DNA from: an uncultured Acidobacteriota bacterium
Lineage (GTDB): Bacteria; Acidobacteriota; Thermoanaerobaculia; UBA5066
Assembly: GCA_903845115.1 (NCBI GenBank)
Contig: CAIMWE010000222.1
Coordinates: forward strand, 31,220 to 95,219
Direction: 5' to 3'
DNA: 64,000 bases
Positions 9,270-18,868 of the stretch are shown piece by piece. Both the position numbers and the translations under genes were made by a program. How positions within the stretch are numbered: the stretch's first letter is position 1; every line of letters starts with the position of its first letter. The notes beneath the pieces were generated by a model. It was not told the DNA's origin. It searched no databases and saw only the letters and a program-made list of their open reading frames with translations.

Positions 9270-10652
9270 TCAGCCGTCGGCCCGGCTCTGCCGGAGCTTC
9301 CGGTACAGCGTGTCGCGCGAGATCCCCAGCATCGACGCCGCCTTGGTGCGATTCCCCTGGCAGAGGCGGAGCGCCTGCTGGATCGCCACGTGCTCCAGGC
9401 GGTCCATGGAGAGCGGCTGCTCGCCGGGGAGGGGAGAGCCGGAAGCTCCTCCCGAGCGCTGGAGCAGCGGCTTGAGGTGCTTCTCGGTCAAGACCTGGGG
9501 GTTCTCGGTCGAGACCGCGGCGGCGCTCTCCAGGAGGTTCTCGAGCTCGCGGACGTTCCCGGGAAACGGGTAGGCGAGGAGCTGCTCGAGGGCGGGCCGC
9601 CCGAGCGAGATCTCGCGGCCCGTCTGGCGGGAGAGCCGGGCCGCGATGTGCTGGGCCAGGACGAGGATGTCCTCCGGCCTCGTCCGGAGCGGCGGCACCT
9701 CGATGACGATGGTGGCGATCCGGAAGTAGAAGTCCTCCCGGAGGAACTCGCCGCGCAGCTCCGCGAGGGGCCGGTTCGAGGCGGCGACGAGGCGGATGTC
9801 GATGGGGACGGTCTTCTGGCTGCCGACGGGGCGCAGCTCGCGCTCCTGGAGGACGCGGAGGAGCTTGACCTGCGCCTCCTTCGGCGTCTCGCCGATCTCG
9901 TCGAGGAAGACGGTCCCGCCCGCCGCGGCGGCGAAGACCCCCGGGTTGTCGGAGTAGGCCCCGGTGAACGCCCCGCGGCGGTGGCCGAAGAGCTCGCTCT
10001 CGACGAGCTCCCGGGGGAGCGCCCCGCAGTTCACCGGCACGAAGGGCTTCAGGGAGCGCCGGCTCGCCGCGTGGATCGACCGGGCCAGGCGCTCCTTGCC
10101 GGTGCCGGTCTCCCCCAGGAGCAGGACCGACGCGTCGGTCGCGGCGGCGAGCTGCGCCCGCTCCAGGACGCGCTGCATGGAGGGCGAGACCGCCACGATG
10201 GTCGCGAAGGAGGGGAGGCGCTCCAGGCTCGCCTCGAGGTGAGTCACGTGGTCCCGGAGCTCGAACACCTCCATGACCCGCCCGATCTTCTTCCGGATCG
10301 TCTGGTGGTCGAAGGGCTTCGTGACGTAGTCCTCCGCCCCCCGCTTGACCGCCTCGACGGCGGTCTCGATGGTGGCGAACCCGGTCATGATGATGACGGC
10401 GAGGTCGGGGTTGACCCGGTGCAGCTCCTCCATGAGGGCGAGGCCGCCGGTCACCGGCATGATCAGGTCGACGAGGGCGACCGCGAGGTGCGGGTTCCGC
10501 TGGTGAACGGCGAGCGCCTCGGACGCGGAGAGGGCGACCTCGACGGCATACCCGTCCTGCCGGAGGAGGTCCTGCAGCGCGGACGCGAGACCGGGGTCGT
10601 CGTCGACGACGAGGATGCCGCCCGTGCGGGGGAGCTCGCGGCCGCCGCTCAT
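9270..10652 (-). CDS. Sigma-54-dependent NtrC-family response regulator
   Basis: 460 residues with three domains. The receiver (12-130) has acidic pocket DDD at 17-19, phospho-acceptor Asp62 and Lys112. The AAA+ domain has Walker A GETGTGKE at 180-187, the GAFTGA sigma-54 contact loop at 227-232 and Walker B VFLDEIG near 248. The C-terminal Fis-like helix-turn-helix is at about 428-456 ([21 protein letters not shown]). The ATG overlaps the kinase stop (ATGA), so the two form a two-component pair. A strong sigma-54-type promoter precedes the cytochrome operon on the same strand upstream, which makes that operon the likely target. Confidence 0.95.
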   Translation of the reverse strand: MSGGRELPRTGGILVVDDDPGLASALQDLLRQDGYAVEVALSASEALAVHQRNPHLAVALVDLIMPVTGGLALMEELHRVNPDLAVIIMTGFATIETAVEAVKRGAEDYVTKPFDHQTIRKKIGRVMEVFELRDHVTHLEASLERLPSFATIVAVSPSMQRVLERAQLAAATDASVLLLGETGTGKERLARSIHAASRRSLKPFVPVNCGALPRELVESELFGHRRGAFTGAYSDNPGVFAAAAGGTVFLDEIGETPKEAQVKLLRVLQERELRPVGSQKTVPIDIRLVAASNRPLAELRGEFLREDFYFRIATIVIEVPPLRTRPEDILVLAQHIAARLSRQTGREISLGRPALEQLLAYPFPGNVRELENLLESAAAVSTENPQVLTEKHLKPLLQRSGGASGSPLPGEQPLSMDRLEHVAIQQALRLCQGNRTKAASMLGISRDTLYRKLRQSRADG

Positions 10653-11962
10653 GCCGCCTCGGCCGTCCCTTCCCGCCAGACGGGAAGCGTGATGGACGCG
10701 ACGGCGCCCCCGGCGGGGGCGTTCCGCAGGAGGATCGTGCCGCCGTGCTCCAGGACGACGCTGCGGGCGATGGCAAGTCCCAGCCCGGTCCCTTTCCCGG
10801 GGCCCTTGGTCGTGAAGAAGGGCTCGAACAACCGCGGGAGGTCGGCGGTCGCGATTCCGGGGCCGTTGTCGGCGATCTCCACGGCGACCTTCTCCGCGCC
10901 TTCGCGGGAGCAACGGACCTCGATGCAGCCCCCGTCGGGCACGGCGTCGAGCGCGTTGCCGAGCACGATGGTGAAGAGGACCTCCAGGAGGTTCTTGTCG
11001 GCGAAGACCTTCGCCCCCGCCACGGGCCGGACGTCCATCTCGACGCGGGCCCCGCGGGCGGCCACCGAGGGCTCGAGGAAGCTGACGACGGACTCGAGCG
11101 TGAGGCCGAAGTCCTCGGGCTGCTTCCGGGCTTCCGGCCGGCGCGTGAACTCGAGGAGGCGGCTGACGAACTGCCGGCAGAACAGGAGCGTCGTCTCCAG
11201 CTGTTCCAGGTCCGCGGCGGTTGCCCCGTCGTGCCTGCGGTCCCGCATCATCTGGACGCGCAGCAGCATCGTGGCGAGAGGGGTGTTGAGGTGGTGGGCC
11301 GTGCCGGCCGCCGTCCGGCCCATGCTCGTGAGCTTCTCGATCTCGATGAGGGTCTGGCGCAGCCGGGTCCTCTCGCGGATGTCCTCCGTGACCTCCAGGA
11401 AGAGGTCGTGCGCGGACTCGTCCCGGAAGAGGAGGAGGCTCAGCTGGACCTCGATCTCGGCGCCGCCCGCGTCGCGGCGGATCGTCTCCGCGACGACGAT
11501 CGGCTCTCCCGACCGGAGCCTCCGGAGACGTTCCGCGAGCTCCGGCTCCCGGTCCGGAGGGACGGTGGGCAACCGGCGTCCGAGGACGTCGGCCTTGGTG
11601 AAGCCGTAGAGCCGCTCGGCCGTCCTGTTCCACTCCGTGACCACGAGCGAGGAGTCGTAGAGGGCCACGGCCCCCGGGGAGGCCTCGAGGAGCCGCCGGT
11701 AGTGCTCTCTGGAGAGGCGGATCTCCTCCTCGCTCTTCCGCTGCTGCCGGAGGACGTACCAGGCGGCCCAGAGCGCGAGGAGGAGAGAGGAGGCGATTCC
11801 CCGGGTGATGTAGAGGTAGTGGAGCGTGAGGTAGTCGACGTGCCGGAAGAGCCGGTTCTCGACGAGCTCCCAGGCGGAGAAGACGAGCGCGACGATGCTG
11901 AGCGACGACAGCATGAGCGTCGTCCAGGACCACCCCGACCATTGGGCGTCGCGTTCGGTCAT
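10649..11962 (-). CDS. Membrane PAS histidine kinase paired with the NtrC-type regulator
   Basis: 437 residues. Two hydrophobic segments at about 13-33 and 52-72 enclose a short external loop. A PAS domain follows at about 85-200 (YRRLLEASPGAVALYD, EWNRTAERLYG). The H-box TAHHLNTPL gives His223. The ATPase domain has N-box GNALDAVPDGG, G1 IADNGPGI and G2 GKGTGLGLAIARS. The architecture matches NtrB-like kinases that drive sigma-54 activators. The small periplasmic loop suggests it senses a membrane or cytoplasmic redox signal through PAS, which is inference. It starts 63 bp after the c554-like cytochrome gene and overlaps its regulator gene. Confidence 0.92.
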   Translation of the reverse strand: MTERDAQWSGWSWTTLMLSSLSIVALVFSAWELVENRLFRHVDYLTLHYLYITRGIASSLLLALWAAWYVLRQQRKSEEEIRLSREHYRRLLEASPGAVALYDSSLVVTEWNRTAERLYGFTKADVLGRRLPTVPPDREPELAERLRRLRSGEPIVVAETIRRDAGGAEIEVQLSLLLFRDESAHDLFLEVTEDIRERTRLRQTLIEIEKLTSMGRTAAGTAHHLNTPLATMLLRVQMMRDRRHDGATAADLEQLETTLLFCRQFVSRLLEFTRRPEARKQPEDFGLTLESVVSFLEPSVAARGARVEMDVRPVAGAKVFADKNLLEVLFTIVLGNALDAVPDGGCIEVRCSREGAEKVAVEIADNGPGIATADLPRLFEPFFTTKGPGKGTGLGLAIARSVVLEHGGTILLRNAPAGGAVASITLPVWREGTAEAA

Positions 11963-12024
11963 CAGCGGCTTTCCGGCGACTATACGCGCCAGCGCCGCGG
12001 GCCCAGAGGCACGCACGAGAGGGG

Positions 12025-12591
12025 TCAGTGCTTGAACTTGAGCGGGAACTTCTCGTGCGTCCCCTTGGCTTTCCTCTCCTCGAACTTGAATTCCTTGTAG
12101 AAGGGGCTCTTCGGGTTGTGGCAGTTCTCGCACTGGGTCTTGGTGATCTCTCCCACGAGCCCGAGCTTGACCAGGTCGGCCTTCTTGTACTCCTTGTTCG
12201 TGAGGCTCATGTTCTCCTTCTGCGTGAAGGTGCCGCCCGGACCGTGGCACATCTCGCACTGGACCCCCACGAGGTCGGGGGTGCTGGCGAGGCTCACGAA
12301 CCCGCCGGGCTTGCCGTAGCCGGTCGTGTGGCACGCGAGGCAGACCGGGTCGGCCGTGTAGTCCTTGCCGGGGTCGAGCTTCGCCTTCTTCTTGGCCTCG
12401 GCGCTGGCGCCCGGCTGCAGGAGCTCGAAGGACTTCGCCATCCTCGTCTCGGACCACGAGGTGAACTCCTTCAGGTGGCAGGCCTTGCATTTCTTCGCCC
12501 CGACGTAGGAGAAGGAGTCGGCGGCGAAGGCCGGGGAGGCGGCCCAGGTGATCGCGAGGAGCCAGGTCAGCTTCCGGAGGAGATTCGTCAT
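12025..12591 (-). CDS. Tetraheme cytochrome c554-like protein
   Basis: 188 residues with a signal peptide (TWLLAITWAASPAFA) and four CXXCH heme sites at 35-39, 84-88, 112-116 and 154-158. The pattern YVGAKKCKACHLKEFTSWSETRMAKSF followed by CLACHTTGYGKPGGF and GVQCEMCHGPGG is that of the cytochrome c554 / c-prime family of periplasmic electron carriers (written here as separate motifs, with a few residues left out between them). AAAGGA precedes the ATG. It lies 79 bp after the second four-domain cytochrome and before the two-component genes, so it is probably the soluble partner of the membrane complex encoded upstream. Confidence 0.88.
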   Translation of the reverse strand: MTNLLRKLTWLLAITWAASPAFAADSFSYVGAKKCKACHLKEFTSWSETRMAKSFELLQPGASAEAKKKAKLDPGKDYTADPVCLACHTTGYGKPGGFVSLASTPDLVGVQCEMCHGPGGTFTQKENMSLTNKEYKKADLVKLGLVGEITKTQCENCHNPKSPFYKEFKFEERKAKGTHEKFPLKFKH

Positions 12592-12670
12592 CGTTGGTTT
12601 CCTTTCTGGTGTCCGCTGTGGGCTTCGATCTGACGGGGTCCGGTGCCGGCCCCTCTCCGCGCTTCGGAGG

Positions 12671-13858
12671 TCACCGGGGAGCCGTCTTCCGCGGGGCTTC
12701 CTGGGGGGCCGGGGGCGACTTCCAGCCGTCGGCGAGCAACGCCACGACGCCGCTGAGGTCGTCGGCGTCGAAGCGGGGCCAGGCGATGTGCGCCGCGCCC
12801 ATCCGGGCCCACATCCTGGGGGCGGCGTTCCACATCCGCTGGAGGATCTGCTCCTTGCTCTCGCCGGTGGCCTTGCCGAGGGCGGTGGCGGCGCCCCCTC
12901 CGCCGGCCTCGCCGTGGCAGCTCGCGCACTTGCGGTCCTGGTAGAGGCGAAGGCCGCGTCGGAGGTCGCCGGGGGCCCCTTCGTATCGCGACACGAACAG
13001 GTAGGCGAAGACGTCGGCGAGATCCTCTCCCTTGAAGATCGGAGGGGACATGCCGAGGGCTCCCATGGCCTCGGACATGGCGGGCCAGTGGTTCCACATC
13101 CGGCCGGCGAGCTGAGTGACGCTCCCGCGCAGGTCGGCCCGGCCGAGGTCGGGCCCGATGACGGCGTCGCGTCCGAAGACGGTGTGACACCGGACGCAGC
13201 CCTTGGAGGTGAAGAGGCCGTGGCCGCGCACGGCGTCGCCGGAGGAGCGGAAGTCGCGGGTCGCCTCGCGGTGGCCCTGGCTCCGGAGATAGGCGAACAG
13301 GTCGAGGATCTCGTTTCCCTGGAATTTCGGGACGTCGAGCCCCATCCGCTTGACCGCCGGGATCATGACCGGTCCGTGGTTCCAGAGGTCCTGGGCGATC
13401 CGGAGGGGGGAGGTCCCCCGGGAGAGCGTGTCGAGGCGGGGGCCCGCGTTGCCCCCGAGCTTCCCGACGCTGTGGCACTGGATGCAGTGCTTCTCGAGGA
13501 AGAGGACCTTGCCCGCCTTCGGGTCGCCCGGCTCGTCGAAGTAGTTCAGGAAGTAGAGGAACGCCAGGAGGTCGGCCAGCTCGTTCCCCTTGAAGACCGG
13601 ACGCATCAGGCGGAACTCCTGCATCTTCTCGTCCATCGCCAGCGAGTGGTTCCACATCGCCGACGCGATCTCGTAGAAGGAGCCCTTGGTGGCGGTTCGC
13701 CCCAGGTCGGGGCCGATTCGCCCGCCGGCGCCGCGGACGGCGTGGCAATGCACGCAGCCTTTCGAGACGAACAGGGCCTGCCCCTTGACCGGGTCGCCGA
13801 GGTCGGCGGCGGCGGGCAGCGCCGCGAGGAGGAGGGCGGCCAGCACTGGCCCTCTCAC
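12671..13858 (-). CDS. Tetraheme cytochrome of four tandem monoheme domains (second copy)
   Basis: 395 residues from a GTG start that overlaps the NrfD stop (GTGA) and is followed by a signal peptide (RGPVLAALLLAALPAAA). Heme sites are at 35-39, 125-129, 221-225 and 311-315, one per unit of about 90 residues. Each unit repeats the order CXXCH, GP-x-L, (M/L)WN(H/A)-x-x-x-M, an acidic or polar turn and L(F/L)AYL. This shows fourfold internal duplication of one class-I-like domain, with the Met after WNH a candidate sixth heme ligand. The fourth unit has WNA in place of WNH. It is paralogous to the cytochrome at 18868-20076, so the operon holds eight such domains. Probable role: periplasmic electron wire to or from the NrfD-type complex. 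Confidence 0.88.
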   Translation of the reverse strand: MRGPVLAALLLAALPAAADLGDPVKGQALFVSKGCVHCHAVRGAGGRIGPDLGRTATKGSFYEIASAMWNHSLAMDEKMQEFRLMRPVFKGNELADLLAFLYFLNYFDEPGDPKAGKVLFLEKHCIQCHSVGKLGGNAGPRLDTLSRGTSPLRIAQDLWNHGPVMIPAVKRMGLDVPKFQGNEILDLFAYLRSQGHREATRDFRSSGDAVRGHGLFTSKGCVRCHTVFGRDAVIGPDLGRADLRGSVTQLAGRMWNHWPAMSEAMGALGMSPPIFKGEDLADVFAYLFVSRYEGAPGDLRRGLRLYQDRKCASCHGEAGGGGAATALGKATGESKEQILQRMWNAAPRMWARMGAAHIAWPRFDADDLSGVVALLADGWKSPPAPQEAPRKTAPR

Positions 13859-15192
13859 GACGCGCTCTCCGCGCCGCCGGGCAGGTAGCTCTCGACTCGT
13901 TCGCTGACCTCGCGGACGGAGCTCTCCCGCCCTTCGCGGATCTCCCAGATCGAGACGATCGGGAAGAACTTCGTGAAGACGGCGTAGAGGAGCATGAAGA
14001 TGGCGATGAACGCCGCGAAGAGGGACCACTCGACCCACGAAGGGATGTAGGTGGCGGCGGTGAGGGGGAGCCTGGGGTTCGAGAGGCTCGGCACGACGAT
14101 CAGGAACCGCTCGAGCCACATCCCCACCTCGACCGACACGGAGGCGACGACGCAGCCCCAGACGGTGCCTCTCGTCCGGCGGTTCGCGAGCAGCGGGAAC
14201 GGGATGGCGAAGCAGGTGACGAACATCGTCCAGAACAGGGGCGAGAACTTCCCTTCCGTCTTGGACAGGAAGATCGTCATGTGCATCGGCTCGCCGCCGT
14301 AGTAGGTCGTCAGGAACTCGGCGAACGTGAAGTAGAACCAGAGGAGCGAGAAGACGAGGAGCAAGAGCCCCAGGTTGTTGAAGTGGATCGGCTTGAGGTA
14401 GTCCTCGAGGTGGTAGGCCTTCCGGATGATGGCCATCGCGATGAGGATGGCGCCGATGCCGGAGAAGATGGCGCCGACGACGAAGTAGGGGCCGAAGATC
14501 GTCGAGTGCCACATCGGCTGGACGGTCATCGCGAAGACCCAGCTGACGACGGTGTGGACGCTGACGGCGATGGGGATGACGATGATCGCCATGACGGAGA
14601 TGGCCTTGTCGAGCAGGTGGACCTGGCGCGGGGTGCCGGTCCAGCCGAGGGAGAGCGGGCCGTAGAGCCACCGCCGGCCGGGGATCAGGTCCCGCAGGAT
14701 GGCGATGTCCGGGATGAGGGGGAGGTAGAGGTAGATCGTGCTCGCGGTCAGGTAGAGGCTGACGGAGCAGACGTCCCAGAGGAGCGGCGACGTGAAGTTG
14801 CCGTGCCTGAGGACGTTCATCACCCGGTCCGGGCGGCCGAGGTCCAGGATGACGCACGACATCCCGAAGAAGAGGACGAGGACGGTGATCACCTCGGCCG
14901 CCCTCGTGATGGAGCGCCGCCACTCGGCGTGCGCGAGGCGGAGGATGGCCGAGATGAGGGTCCCGGCGTGGCTGATGCCGATGAAGAAGACGAAGTTGGT
15001 GATGTAGAGGCCCCAGTAGACCGGGACGTTCAGACCCGACACGTCGAGTCCGCGGCGGAGCTGGTTGAACCAGGCGAAGACGCCCCACGCCCCGATGGCG
15101 AGGAGGGTGCCCGCAAAGATCCAGAACCCCCGTCCCGTCTCCTGGATGGGCCTCAGGAGGCGCTCTTCCTGGCCGATGTCAGACTTGTCCAC
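13855..15192 (-). CDS. NrfD/PsrC-family membrane subunit of a respiratory quinone complex
   Basis: 445 residues with about ten membrane segments. Family features include the early segment GVFAWFNQLRRGLDVSGLN, VYWGLYITNFVFFIGISHAG (with SHAG near the quinone site in relatives), LDLGRPDRVMNVL and LGWTGTPRQ. NrfD subunits exchange electrons with quinone in the membrane for an attached Fe-S/molybdopterin module. The GTG start has AGGAG 7 nt before it and overlaps the ferredoxin gene by 14 nt. Order and sequence resemble ActC or QrcD. Only one NrfD gene is present, whereas alternative complex III has two (ActC and ActF). Confidence 0.9.
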   Translation of the reverse strand: MDKSDIGQEERLLRPIQETGRGFWIFAGTLLAIGAWGVFAWFNQLRRGLDVSGLNVPVYWGLYITNFVFFIGISHAGTLISAILRLAHAEWRRSITRAAEVITVLVLFFGMSCVILDLGRPDRVMNVLRHGNFTSPLLWDVCSVSLYLTASTIYLYLPLIPDIAILRDLIPGRRWLYGPLSLGWTGTPRQVHLLDKAISVMAIIVIPIAVSVHTVVSWVFAMTVQPMWHSTIFGPYFVVGAIFSGIGAILIAMAIIRKAYHLEDYLKPIHFNNLGLLLLVFSLLWFYFTFAEFLTTYYGGEPMHMTIFLSKTEGKFSPLFWTMFVTCFAIPFPLLANRRTRGTVWGCVVASVSVEVGMWLERFLIVVPSLSNPRLPLTAATYIPSWVEWSLFAAFIAIFMLLYAVFTKFFPIVSIWEIREGRESSVREVSERVESYLPGGAESAS

Positions 15193-15880
15193 CCCATTCT
15201 CCTTTCGAGAGGTAGGTGACCTTCGGCTCGGTGCCGAGTTCCTCGAGGAGCTTGAAGGCCCGGGGGCTCTGGGACAGGCGGACGACGGCGCTCCGCGGGT
15301 CGTCCAGGTCCCCGAACACGATCGCCTCCGCCGGGCAGCTCTCGGCGCAGGCGGGAAGGTAGTCCCCCTCCTTGAGGGGGCGCCCCTCGGCCTGCGCCTT
15401 GTCCTTGGCGCGCTGGAGCCGGTGGTGGCAGAAGCTGCACTTCTCGACGACTCCCCGGGGACGCACGGAGACGTCGGGGGAGAGCGTCTCCTCCATCGGC
15501 GCGGGCCACTCCGGCTTCTTCCAGTTGAAGTGCCGCACGGTGTAGGGGCACGCCGTGGTGCAGTAGCGGCAGCCGATGCAGCGGGAATAGACCTGCGAGA
15601 CGAGCCCCTCGTGATCGATCTTCGTCGCCTGCACCGGACAGACCTTGATGCAGGGAGGGTGGGAGCAGTGCATGCAGGGGAGGGGGATCAGCTGGAGGTC
15701 GGGCCGGGTGCCGCGTCTCTCTCCCTGGATCGGCACGAGGCGGAGCCACGAGATGGCCCGCCCGGCCTCCGCCTGCCCGGCGTTCGAGGGCGCCACGTTG
15801 TTCTCGACCTGGCAGGCGACGACACAGGCCTGGCAGGCGGTACAGCGGTCGAGGTCGATGACCATTCCCCAGCGCGCCAT
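15179..15880 (-). CDS. Four-cluster [4Fe-4S] electron-transfer subunit
   Basis: 233 residues with four cysteine groups: CTACQACVVAC at 13-23, CMHCSHPPCIKVCP at 69-82, CIGCRYCTTACP at 101-112, and Cys148/Cys151 with CAESCP at 178-183. This is the standard ferredoxin subunit of the CISM family (PsrB, QrcC, second half of ActB), which passes electrons between the molybdopterin-like subunit and NrfD. It has no signal peptide of its own, as expected if it rides with the Tat-exported partner whose gene ends 2 nt before this ATG. Confidence 0.92.
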   Translation of the reverse strand: MARWGMVIDLDRCTACQACVVACQVENNVAPSNAGQAEAGRAISWLRLVPIQGERRGTRPDLQLIPLPCMHCSHPPCIKVCPVQATKIDHEGLVSQVYSRCIGCRYCTTACPYTVRHFNWKKPEWPAPMEETLSPDVSVRPRGVVEKCSFCHHRLQRAKDKAQAEGRPLKEGDYLPACAESCPAEAIVFGDLDDPRSAVVRLSQSPRAFKLLEELGTEPKVTYLSKGEWGGQV

Positions 15881-15882
15881 GT

Positions 15883-18306
15883 TCAGGCTCTCCTCTCGGA
15901 CGACGACGCCCTCTTGGGCCCGGAGACGCGGGCCACGCGGACCGTGGTCGCGCCGAAATCGGGAAGTCCCGAGGCCCGGTCGCGGGCGCCGGAGACGAGG
16001 CGCAGCGGGTTCGACCCGATCCCCTTCGCCCACCGCCCTCCCTCGGCCTTCCCGAGCCCGACCGGGATCGCCACCACGCCGGCCACCACCCGGTGTCCGA
16101 CCCGGGCCCGCGCGTCGATCGACCCGCGCGGCGACGAGATCCGCACCCAGTCCCGGTCCTTCACGCCGATCGCGGAGGCGCTCTCGGGGTGGAGCTCGGC
16201 CCACGTCTCCCAGCGCTCCTCCTCGCCGGGATCGAGGAGTCCCTGCAGGAACGGCAGCTCGGCTCCCGTCCCGCCGGAGATCGACAGGGGCTCGAAGAGG
16301 AGGAGGCGGAGGGAGCCGGGCGGCCGGGCGGGCTCGGCGGCCGGGCTCGCCTCGTCGGGCCTCGCGGAGGCGAGCTGGGCCACGACGTCCGCCCGGAACT
16401 CGAAGCGCCCGGAAGGGGTGCGGACGACCCGCTTCCAGTCGCCGTGGTCGTAGAAGGGGTCCCACCATCCGCCGGTTTCCTGGGCCTTCTGCCACAGCTC
16501 GTCGGACGACCGGTAGCCCGGGACCCACCACCCCGCCCCTTCCATCATCCGGATCCAGGCCTCGTCGAACGGGGTCCCCATGAGGGCGCCACGGCGCGCG
16601 CTGAAAAGGCCGTCCATCTCCGACCGGAGCAGGGCCGGGAGGTCCTTCCACGGGAAGGCGCTCTCGAGACCGACGCGCCGGGAGAGGTCGAGGAAGATCT
16701 CGGCCGCCGGACGGGCGTCGCGGAGCGGCTTCTCGAGCGCGGGCCGCGAGAGGCTGACGGCCGGATACGGGATGCCGGGCGGCGTCGTCAGCAGGTCCCA
16801 CCGCTCGAGGAAGTGGGCCTCGGGGAGGATCCAGTCGGCGTGGAGGGAGGTGTCGTCCGGGAGGGTGGCGAACGAGACCACGAGAGGGACCTTCTCGATC
16901 GCCGCTTTGAACCGGTCGCAGGCCGCCGACGTGAGGAGCGGGTCGGCCCCGAGGATCAGCAGCGCCTCCGCCCGGTACGGGGCCCCGGCGAGAATCGCCT
17001 CGGCGAGCTGCTCGGGGTCGGAGGCCAGCAGGGGGAAGTCGCCGCGGCCGGCGCTGTCGAGGCGGGGCTGCCGCCGGCCGGAGGCCGCCGCCGGGCCGGC
17101 GGGGAGCGCGGGCCAGGGAGCGAGGGGCACGTCGTCCGACAGGAGGAGGCCGCCGGGCTGGTCGAGGTTGCCGACGAGGGCGTTGAGCGTGTGGGCCGCG
17201 AGGTGTTCGGAGAGGTGTCCGGGAAGGAGCGGCCCCAGGCGCGAGCCGACGGCGAGGCTCCGGCGGGCGGCGGCGAACTCGCGCGCGATGCGGAGGATCA
17301 CGTTGACCGAGATCCCGGTCTCGGCGGCGACCTTTTCCAGGCCGTAGTGCTTCTCGAGGACGCTCCGGAGGCCAGGCCGGACGGCCCCTCCGGCTTCCCG
17401 GCGGTCCTCCAGGCCGATCGTCCTGTCGACGGCGAATTCCTTGTCGTAGAGGCCCTCGGCGAGGAGGACGGCCGCGATCCCGAACCCGAAGGTGGCCTCG
17501 GTCCCGGGCCGGACGGCGATCCACTCGTCGGCGGAGGCACCCGTCCCCGAGAGCCTCGGTTCGACCTGGACCAGCTTCCCGCGGCGTCCCGTCCGGGCCT
17601 GCCGGAAGGCCCCGTAGGCCCGCATGGTGTGGACGGGGGAGTTCCACGTCTCGAGGAGCGCTCCCCCCAGGGAGAGGACGTAGTCGGCGGACGGCAGGTC
17701 GTAGACCGGCGTCGCCCTCACTCCCTGGCCGAGCTGGAGGGCGATCGCCGCCGCCTCGTCCCCCCGGTCCAGGGAGACGTCGTTCGGCGAGCCGAACGCT
17801 TCGGCGAACCGCCTCGCCAGGCGTGTCCCGAGGTCGGTCCCGTTCCGCCGGAGGAGAACGAGCGACTCGGGCCGCCCGTCCGCCCGGAGCGCCTTGAGCT
17901 TCCCGCCGATCTCCTCGAGGGCGCGTTCCCAGGGGACTTTCTCGAAGGACGCCAGGGAGCCCCGCGCACCCACGCGGCGAAGGGGCCCGGGGATCCGGTC
18001 GGGGTGGTAGAGGGCCTGGAGCCCGGCCTGTCCCTTCGGGCAGAGCCGGCCGGCGTTCACCGGGTGGAGGGGGTTGCCGTCCAGCTTGACCACCCGGCTC
18101 CCGATCTTGCGGACGCGCAGGCCGCACCCGCCAGGGCACATCGAGCAGACGGAGAGGCAGTGCCCTTCCTTCCCGCGCGCCGGGTAGACGGAGTTGTTCG
18201 CGGAGGAGAGGATCTCCGAGAAGAGGCGACCGGCCGGGACGCCGAGGGCGGACCCCGCCGCCGCACCCAGTCCGATTCCGACGAAATGGCGTCGATCGAG
18301 GCTCAC
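15883..18306 (-). CDS. Tat-exported molybdopterin-oxidoreductase-like catalytic subunit
   Basis: 807 residues. The N-terminus SLDRRHFVGIGLGAAAGSA is a twin-arginine signal. Cys54, Cys57, Cys61 and Cys89 follow the C-x2-C-x3-C-x27-C pattern of the family [4Fe-4S] site, with an extra Cys50. Downstream blocks such as RRNGTDLGTRLARRFAE, ADYVLSLGGALLETWNSP and LGADPLLTSAACDRF fit the fold, as does the C-terminal cofactor-cap region (SASAIGVKDRDWVRISSPRG). Relatives in Qrc and alternative complex III have lost the molybdenum cofactor. I see no clear Cys, Ser or SeCys metal ligand here but cannot exclude one. The GTG start has AAGGAG before it. Likely periplasmic face of the complex. Confidence 0.88.
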   Translation of the reverse strand: MSLDRRHFVGIGLGAAAGSALGVPAGRLFSEILSSANNSVYPARGKEGHCLSVCSMCPGGCGLRVRKIGSRVVKLDGNPLHPVNAGRLCPKGQAGLQALYHPDRIPGPLRRVGARGSLASFEKVPWERALEEIGGKLKALRADGRPESLVLLRRNGTDLGTRLARRFAEAFGSPNDVSLDRGDEAAAIALQLGQGVRATPVYDLPSADYVLSLGGALLETWNSPVHTMRAYGAFRQARTGRRGKLVQVEPRLSGTGASADEWIAVRPGTEATFGFGIAAVLLAEGLYDKEFAVDRTIGLEDRREAGGAVRPGLRSVLEKHYGLEKVAAETGISVNVILRIAREFAAARRSLAVGSRLGPLLPGHLSEHLAAHTLNALVGNLDQPGGLLLSDDVPLAPWPALPAGPAAASGRRQPRLDSAGRGDFPLLASDPEQLAEAILAGAPYRAEALLILGADPLLTSAACDRFKAAIEKVPLVVSFATLPDDTSLHADWILPEAHFLERWDLLTTPPGIPYPAVSLSRPALEKPLRDARPAAEIFLDLSRRVGLESAFPWKDLPALLRSEMDGLFSARRGALMGTPFDEAWIRMMEGAGWWVPGYRSSDELWQKAQETGGWWDPFYDHGDWKRVVRTPSGRFEFRADVVAQLASARPDEASPAAEPARPPGSLRLLLFEPLSISGGTGAELPFLQGLLDPGEEERWETWAELHPESASAIGVKDRDWVRISSPRGSIDARARVGHRVVAGVVAIPVGLGKAEGGRWAKGIGSNPLRLVSGARDRASGLPDFGATTVRVARVSGPKRASSSERRA

Positions 18307-18319
18307 TTCGCTCTCCTTC

Positions 18320-18868
18320 TCATCGGTGACACGCGGTGCAGTCGGTCGAGACCTTCTTCCGCTCGTGGCACGCCAGGCAGTCCTTCATTTCCAGCTTCCT
18401 GACCCGCAGGGGCGGGGACGTGGAATCGGCGATCCCGCCGTGGCACTCGGCGCAGGGAATCTTCGCCACGACGACGTGTCGGCGGTGGGAGTAGAAGACG
18501 TGGGGAGGCTGGCGGAAGAGGGAGACCCAGGCCAGGGGAGTCTGGTCCTGGATCATCTTCACGAGGCGCTTCTCCTCGGCCGACGTCCCCTGCGGCTCGG
18601 CGTGGCAGCCGGCGCAGATCTCGACAGCCGGGAGGCCCGAGAAGGTCTCGGTCTCCACGGTGACGTGGCAGGTGTTGCAGGCGAGGTCGAGGTCCTTCAC
18701 GTGCTTGAGGTGGTTGAAGGCGATCGGCTGGCGGACGGCCGGGCGGAGGAACGCGGGCCCGCCCCCGAGCGACAGGGCGGTCATTCCCGCCGTCGTCGCG
18801 AGGAAGAAGGCGGCGAACGCCACGCCCACCTTGAGGGGGAAGCTCTTGGACGGCTCGTCGGCGCCCAT
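18320..18868 (-). CDS. Membrane-anchored pentaheme cytochrome c (QrcA/ActA-like)
   Basis: 182 residues. An uncleaved-looking anchor at about 13-35 is followed by five CXXCH sites at 64-68, 85-89, 139-143, 164-168 and 177-181. Extra histidines (FNHLKH, YSHRRH) lie before the heme motifs, as in class III/c7-type cytochromes with bis-His hemes. The position directly before the molybdopterin-like gene matches qrcA and actA; ActA is also pentaheme, whereas QrcA of Desulfovibrio is hexaheme. The ATG overlaps the upstream stop (TGATG). The protein ends two residues after the last heme motif starts its closing His (CTACHR), unusually close to the stop codon. Confidence 0.88.
   Translation of the reverse strand: MGADEPSKSFPLKVGVAFAAFFLATTAGMTALSLGGGPAFLRPAVRQPIAFNHLKHVKDLDLACNTCHVTVETETFSGLPAVEICAGCHAEPQGTSAEEKRLVKMIQDQTPLAWVSLFRQPPHVFYSHRRHVVVAKIPCAECHGGIADSTSPPLRVRKLEMKDCLACHERKKVSTDCTACHR

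Noticed and set aside
13855..18868. Calling the complex alternative complex III
   Set aside because: ActD, ActE and ActF equivalents are missing and only one NrfD is present; the ferredoxin and MopB are separate genes. It is described as ACIII/Qrc-like only.
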